Part shown: positions 59,986 through 64,000 of the stretch, in pieces
How the letters are laid out: each line of letters opens with the position of its first letter
Position numbering within the stretch: the stretch's first letter is position 1
Assembly: GCA_026874595.1 (NCBI GenBank)
Contig: CM049316.1
Span: 20,855,839 to 20,919,838 of the forward strand
Length of the DNA: 64,000 nt
DNA from: Sipunculus nudus
Taxonomy: Eukaryota; Annelida; Sipuncula; Golfingiida; Sipunculidae
Reading direction: 5' to 3'
Made by a program: the position numbers and the translations under genes
Notes under the pieces: generated by a model
What the model was told of the DNA's origin: nothing
Database searches by the model: none
The model's input: only the letters and a program-made list of their open reading frames with translations

Positions 59986-60316
59986 ACAGGAACACCAGAT
60001 GTTGGTCGGACAACGCATGGTATTCGCCATATTAAATAACTTGATAGTAACTTAGGCTAAAGCTAAAACTTTCATGGCTTAGGTGCTGTTGATCCATCGA
60101 ATCCAAACCGAGGAAACCGGAGAAAAATATCAACCGTAAGACGGGTTTATTCCAACCCGCACCATATTAGGATCATACCAGATCGCCGGGGGAAAGAGCT
60201 CTCCTCACCTCGACTGTCCAAGCCCTTAAATGAAACCATTTTCCATGTGAGGTCATTTTATATAAAGAGATATAATATAATAACGCAGGCATGTGATGAA
60301 TAATATGATACAACAC

Positions 60317-60318
<2 letters not shown>

Positions 60319-60367
<49 letters not shown>
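60319..60367. repeat. (TA)n microsatellite abutting a foldback element
   Basis: About 49 bases of TA ending exactly at the left terminus of the inverted-repeat element. Confidence 0.95.
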
Positions 60368-60370
<3 letters not shown>

Positions 60371-61515
60371 CAGCTAGCCGAAATCCAGAATACCGGAACA
60401 AATTCTTACATACCAGAAATGCCGAAGCCCATCATGCCGAAAAAGAAAATAAATAATAGGAAATAATGTGATTAATGCGCAGTAAATTGATGGGTACGTT
60501 GTCTTTTAAGGTATTTAAAAAAATTGATACCATCCTATTATATTTTCAAATAATTAATAATGATTTTATTGCCATGTCGGCTGAGGGCACTACCTTAAGG
60601 CCGTTTTGACAACCCGATCCTTCTAAATGTCCCTGGCTTTATAAGACCTCGATTTCGCAGTTATAGTTAGACTGATTTTTATGAAAAAAAATATATTTTA
60701 TGTCACACATATGCTTTTATGAAATGTTTTCTTTTTTTTTTTATTTGCACATCGTTCAACTTCATAAGCGATCTTAACCAACATGGCGGCGGTTGCGTGG
60801 GGAACTCACGGGAGCGTGATGACATTCGGAAATCGGCAAGGAAACTCGCCTGATCATCCGTAATCCCTCGAGGAAATAGCAAAGTTCCCCACAGCTTTTT
60901 TTTCTCTTACGTACCGTCCGTTCATCCACCCATTTCTCTTTCAAACTTTCTTTTCATAATGACAGGGCCATCTCTTCATCTCTCACGGGGAGATTTACTT
61001 GCTATTTCCATGGCGGATTATGGGTCCAGTGTCGTCAGATGGATTTCTTGCCGATTTCCGGGTGTCGTCAAGCTCCCGTGAGTTCTTCAAGCGACCGCCG
61101 CCATCTTGGCTAAGATTGCTAATGTAGTTGAACGATGTGCAAAATTAGTTAATAAGTTAATAAAGAGGCAAATATTGACACAAATGTACATTTCTTCATG
61201 AAAATCAGTATGTCTGACTATAACTGCAAAACGAGGATCTTATAGGCCAGGGACATTTAGCTGGACCTGCTGGTCATACCGACATTATAGGTAGTGCCGC
61301 TGCCGACACGAATTAAATTCCAATTAATTATTTGAAAATATAACAGGACGGTACCAAACTTTGTTTAAATACCTTAACAGACAACTTACTTCTCAATTTA
61401 CTGCGCATTAATCATATTAATTCTTATTATTTATTTTCTTTTTTGACAAGATGGGATTCGGCATTCTGGGTTCGGTATTCTGGGTATCGGCATTCTATGT
61501 TTCGGCCAACTGGTC
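60368..61515. mobile_element. 1148 bp foldback element with ~530 bp inverted arms
   Basis: The left end is GACCAGCTAGCCGAAAT. The right end is the inverted GACCAGTTGGCCGAAAC. The arms (60368 to about 60895 and about 60988 to 61515) match through many words, for example AATGCGCAGTAAATTGA, ATTTTCAAATAATTAAT, GTCCCTGGC and CATCGTTCAACTTCATAAGC versus its diverged partner. The loop is about 90 bp and pyrimidine-rich. Both ends carry repeated CCCAGAATRCCGAA-type subterminal words. Each arm has an ATGGCGGC motif. There is no coding frame, so it is a non-autonomous long-TIR DNA element. It lies between TA-rich tracts, consistent with a TA-type target. Confidence 0.85.
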
Positions 61516-61542
61516 AATTACGACACACACACACACATATAA

Positions 61543-61549
<7 letters not shown>

Positions 61550-61596
<47 letters not shown>
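61550..61596. repeat. (TA)n microsatellite
   Basis: TA run on the right side of the foldback element, separated from it by an ACACACAC run. Confidence 0.95.
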
Positions 61597-61599
<3 letters not shown>

Positions 61600-62070
61600 C
61601 CTGACGATATAATACAGAGGTTTAATATATGGTTAATGGTTATGTTTATTAATGGTTAACAGTTAATGTTAAATAATAAAAGCACATTAGATAGCACTCA
61701 CTGTTGTGTATATGCTTATAAAGTGCCTTGAAAAGTATGTTTTAGTAGCTTTTAATCACAGTTGAACTAAACGAATCTACAGTTATAGGGAAGAAACTTT
61801 TTTGGTCATGGTTTTAGAATATTAGCAGTTATTTGCTTTTGTACCAACGACTGAAAACAAAGCACTTGTAGGGAACCAAGTTTTCATGTAACAAATCAAA
61901 CGGTTCATTGGAAAAAGAGATTAAAATATTTAACAAAAGAAATCATCAGACGTTTAATGCTGCTATACTATCATAGATCAAATTAATGCAATTATAAATA
62001 CTGTCTATCTTGATCAATGAATGTCAGATGCACTTTTTATATCATCCATTAAACACATAATAACCACTGG

Positions 62071-62400
62071 GATGCAATAAGGAAAATAAATGAACATCAT
62101 CTAGCAATTTACTGTATACTTAAATACTCTTTTATTTCCTAATAAATATAAATAAATTCCCTGTTGAACGAATTTTCCAATGAATCCGAACAGTATTAGT
62201 AAACAGTGTAGGAAATTATTAAACAAGAAAGGCATTTTCGGGATGTAATAAGGATAATTAAGTAAATGTTATCTGGCAATTTTATATTATAAGTACATAC
62301 TTTATAGTTATACGCTCTTTATTCCCCAATAAGTATAATAGAGATATCTGTTAAACAATTTTCAAAACTCCAACCAATACCAGGCTCTTTTTCCATAAGC
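62071..62400. repeat. diverged ~171 bp tandem duplication
   Basis: GATGCAATAAGG at 62071 and GATGTAATAAGG at 62242 each begin a block containing ATCTRGCAATTT, TTTATTYCCYAATAA and CAATTTTC-like words in the same order. AT-rich and non-coding. Confidence 0.65.
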
Positions 62401-63635
62401 CATTCCCATGAGTCTCCCAGTTCCTTCAACCGTTTTATTTTTTAAGATAAATAACAAAGAAAATTATTTTTGTACAATAACATCGTATATTGAAACATAA
62501 GCTTACTTAGATTGTAGATTTTAATAGAAATCTAGAAAATGTAGATTTTTCATAAATAATGTACATATATTTCTTAACACAACTTGGATTAAATAGAAAG
62601 ACAGTTGATTGGTATGGGAGTCAAGCTTTGCAAGCCCATGTCGAGTATACATTGCTGAACCGTTCTAAATTGCAGAAGTACAAGGTAGCTGTGAAGTGTC
62701 AGTTATACATTTGTCATATGTAAGTAAAATGCAAAAGGTCCTTTCTTGTCATTTCGTTGGTTAAAGTGTAACATTTGTTAATGTCCATGAATGTTCAGAG
62801 GATACATGGCCAGGAAGGCCACTTGGACGGCCGAATTTTTCCGGCCTTTCACGAAGTCACGCCAGGGGCGGAGAACGACATGTGGTAAAAAGGAAAGAGG
62901 GTTAAGTGTGTGTAATGTTTAAAGTTATGTGTTAAATGTAACATCGCATGGAAATTATCGTTATTTAAGTGCATAAAATTGATACTCTCTGGCAAATGCC
63001 GACAAATATCACCTTGAAAAACCATGCTAATGGGGGTATTTTCAAAAACAAAGGACACTCTAGATCCAACAGCTGATGCTTATCTCTCTGCCTCTACTTA
63101 AAGCTATCTGGAAAGTTGCTATTATTATAAGTAAAACTGCAGCTAGGCTAAATGTTGTGTTATTTGCTTTCTACTGTTTTTTTTCTTTCTGTTCTTATTT
63201 CTTTCATTGCTTGTATATGGACCATGAGTCTGTAATAAAACGTTATTATTATAATAATTATTATTATTTTTACATCTATCAATACACGAGTTATAAAGTA
63301 TCTATGTATGTATGTGTCTATATTATCTGTGGGCTCGTTTGCAGATAACTTGCCCAGCACTCATATGCCGGTTTGGAAAATGGTTCACGTAAACACAGAG
63401 ATGTCAAGCGAAGGCCTAGGTTGAAGTAACATCCACTGAGCAATACTGTTGAAGTGATGTCATCTGCGGCGCATGGTTGAAAAGTGTGGTTGCAGATTAA
63501 CATGATTTAACGCTGAGCTGTTTAAGGACAAATATGTTTGTATACGTAAGCTTTATTTATTTTATATGGACAATCGGTTATGATAAAACACAATTGTTAT
63601 TCTCCATGACTGGGAAAGTAGATGTCAAGAAAATC
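62400..63635. other. intergenic, no gene seen
   Basis: AT-rich. A TTATTA-rich run lies at about 63243-63275. A frame at 63076-63348 starts at TTG or an internal ATG and is low-complexity. Confidence 0.5.
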
Positions 63636-63639
63636 AGAG

Positions 63640-63740
63640 AAAACGGAGAAAACCATCGGCCCTGGACTGGCAACAACAACCAGATCTCACGGCCACTTCT
63701 AGAATCGAACCAGTGTCGCCAGAGGAGAGGACGTTAGGCT
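63640..63740 (-). repeat. tRNA-like interspersed repeat remnant
   Basis: GAGAAAACCATCGGCCCTGG, followed by CCAGATCTCACGGCCACTTC and AGAATCGAACCAGTGTCGCC, resembles a common invertebrate tRNA-related repeat in which GAATCGAACC is an inverted B-box. It is decayed and short. The plus frame ending LLESNQCRQRRGR is produced by it. Confidence 0.35.
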
Positions 63741-64000
63741 CTATAGATGTAACGTAGTATGTTTTAACAAATAACCATCAACAGGAATCACAAACATTGA
63801 GCGTTTGTCGTATTGGATGCTGCGGTCAGGTCTTCAGGAGCAAAACAGGTTCATGAAAATTAACCTGATGCTGATGTTAGACCGCGCTTGATCTGTAGGA
63901 CATACGTATTAGAGCCCTATGCCCTGGATGCGGATCCAATTCTCAAGTAAGAATTCAATTTTACAGCGTGTCTCGTAGCCTTTCTTTTGTATTATAAACA

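Overview
The window is animal nuclear DNA: AT-rich, with few genes and many microsatellites, satellites and decayed transposons. It carries vertebrate-style Toll-like receptor genes, a nuclear tRNA-Asn gene and intron-type splice signals. The single-LRRCT Toll-like receptors, long (TA)n tracts, tandem-repeat-bearing elements and a GAGCTAAAA-type hairpin repeat end suggest a marine lophotrochozoan, most likely a bivalve mollusc. That assignment is inference from sequence style, not from a database match.

Layout. 0-1.1 kb is GC/C-rich repeat DNA with a tRNA-Asn gene on the minus strand. 2.1-5.1 kb is the only clearly intact protein-coding block: a possible small gene at 2.25 kb, then two tandem single-exon genes (2949-3776 and 4256-5092) encoding secreted Ig-like plus fibronectin-III proteins. 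Each of the pair has a matching TATA/Inr core promoter. 6-20.4 kb is dominated by tandem arrays: ~340 bp, ~146 bp, palindrome-bearing ~130 bp, ~77 bp with a higher-order period, and ~250 bp units. A foldback element lies at 13.8-14.4 kb. 20.8-22.7 kb holds a decayed DNA transposon.

The second gene block is a Toll-like receptor cluster. Copies A (26.5-28.9 kb) and B (33.2-35.5 kb) are in tandem on the plus strand, and copy C (54.4-56.7 kb) is inverted. All three have signal peptide, LRRNT, LRRs, LRRCT, one TM and a TIR domain, and all three are broken as read here. A has many lesions, B has one stop and one frameshift in the ectodomain, and C has one frameshift in the TIR domain. The TIR lesions of A and C are different one-base losses within the same ~12 bp. 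All three TIR domains lack the usual BB-loop proline.

The rest is non-coding: LINE remnants (31.3-32.0 kb plus strand; 44.4-46.3 kb minus strand), a second copy of the ~1.3 kb repeat-bearing element (50.2-51.6 kb), a near-identical 680 bp tandem duplication (51.6-53.0 kb) and an 1148 bp foldback element set between (TA)n tracts (60.4-61.5 kb). Roughly 35.5-44.4 kb and 56.7-59.8 kb show no gene I can support.
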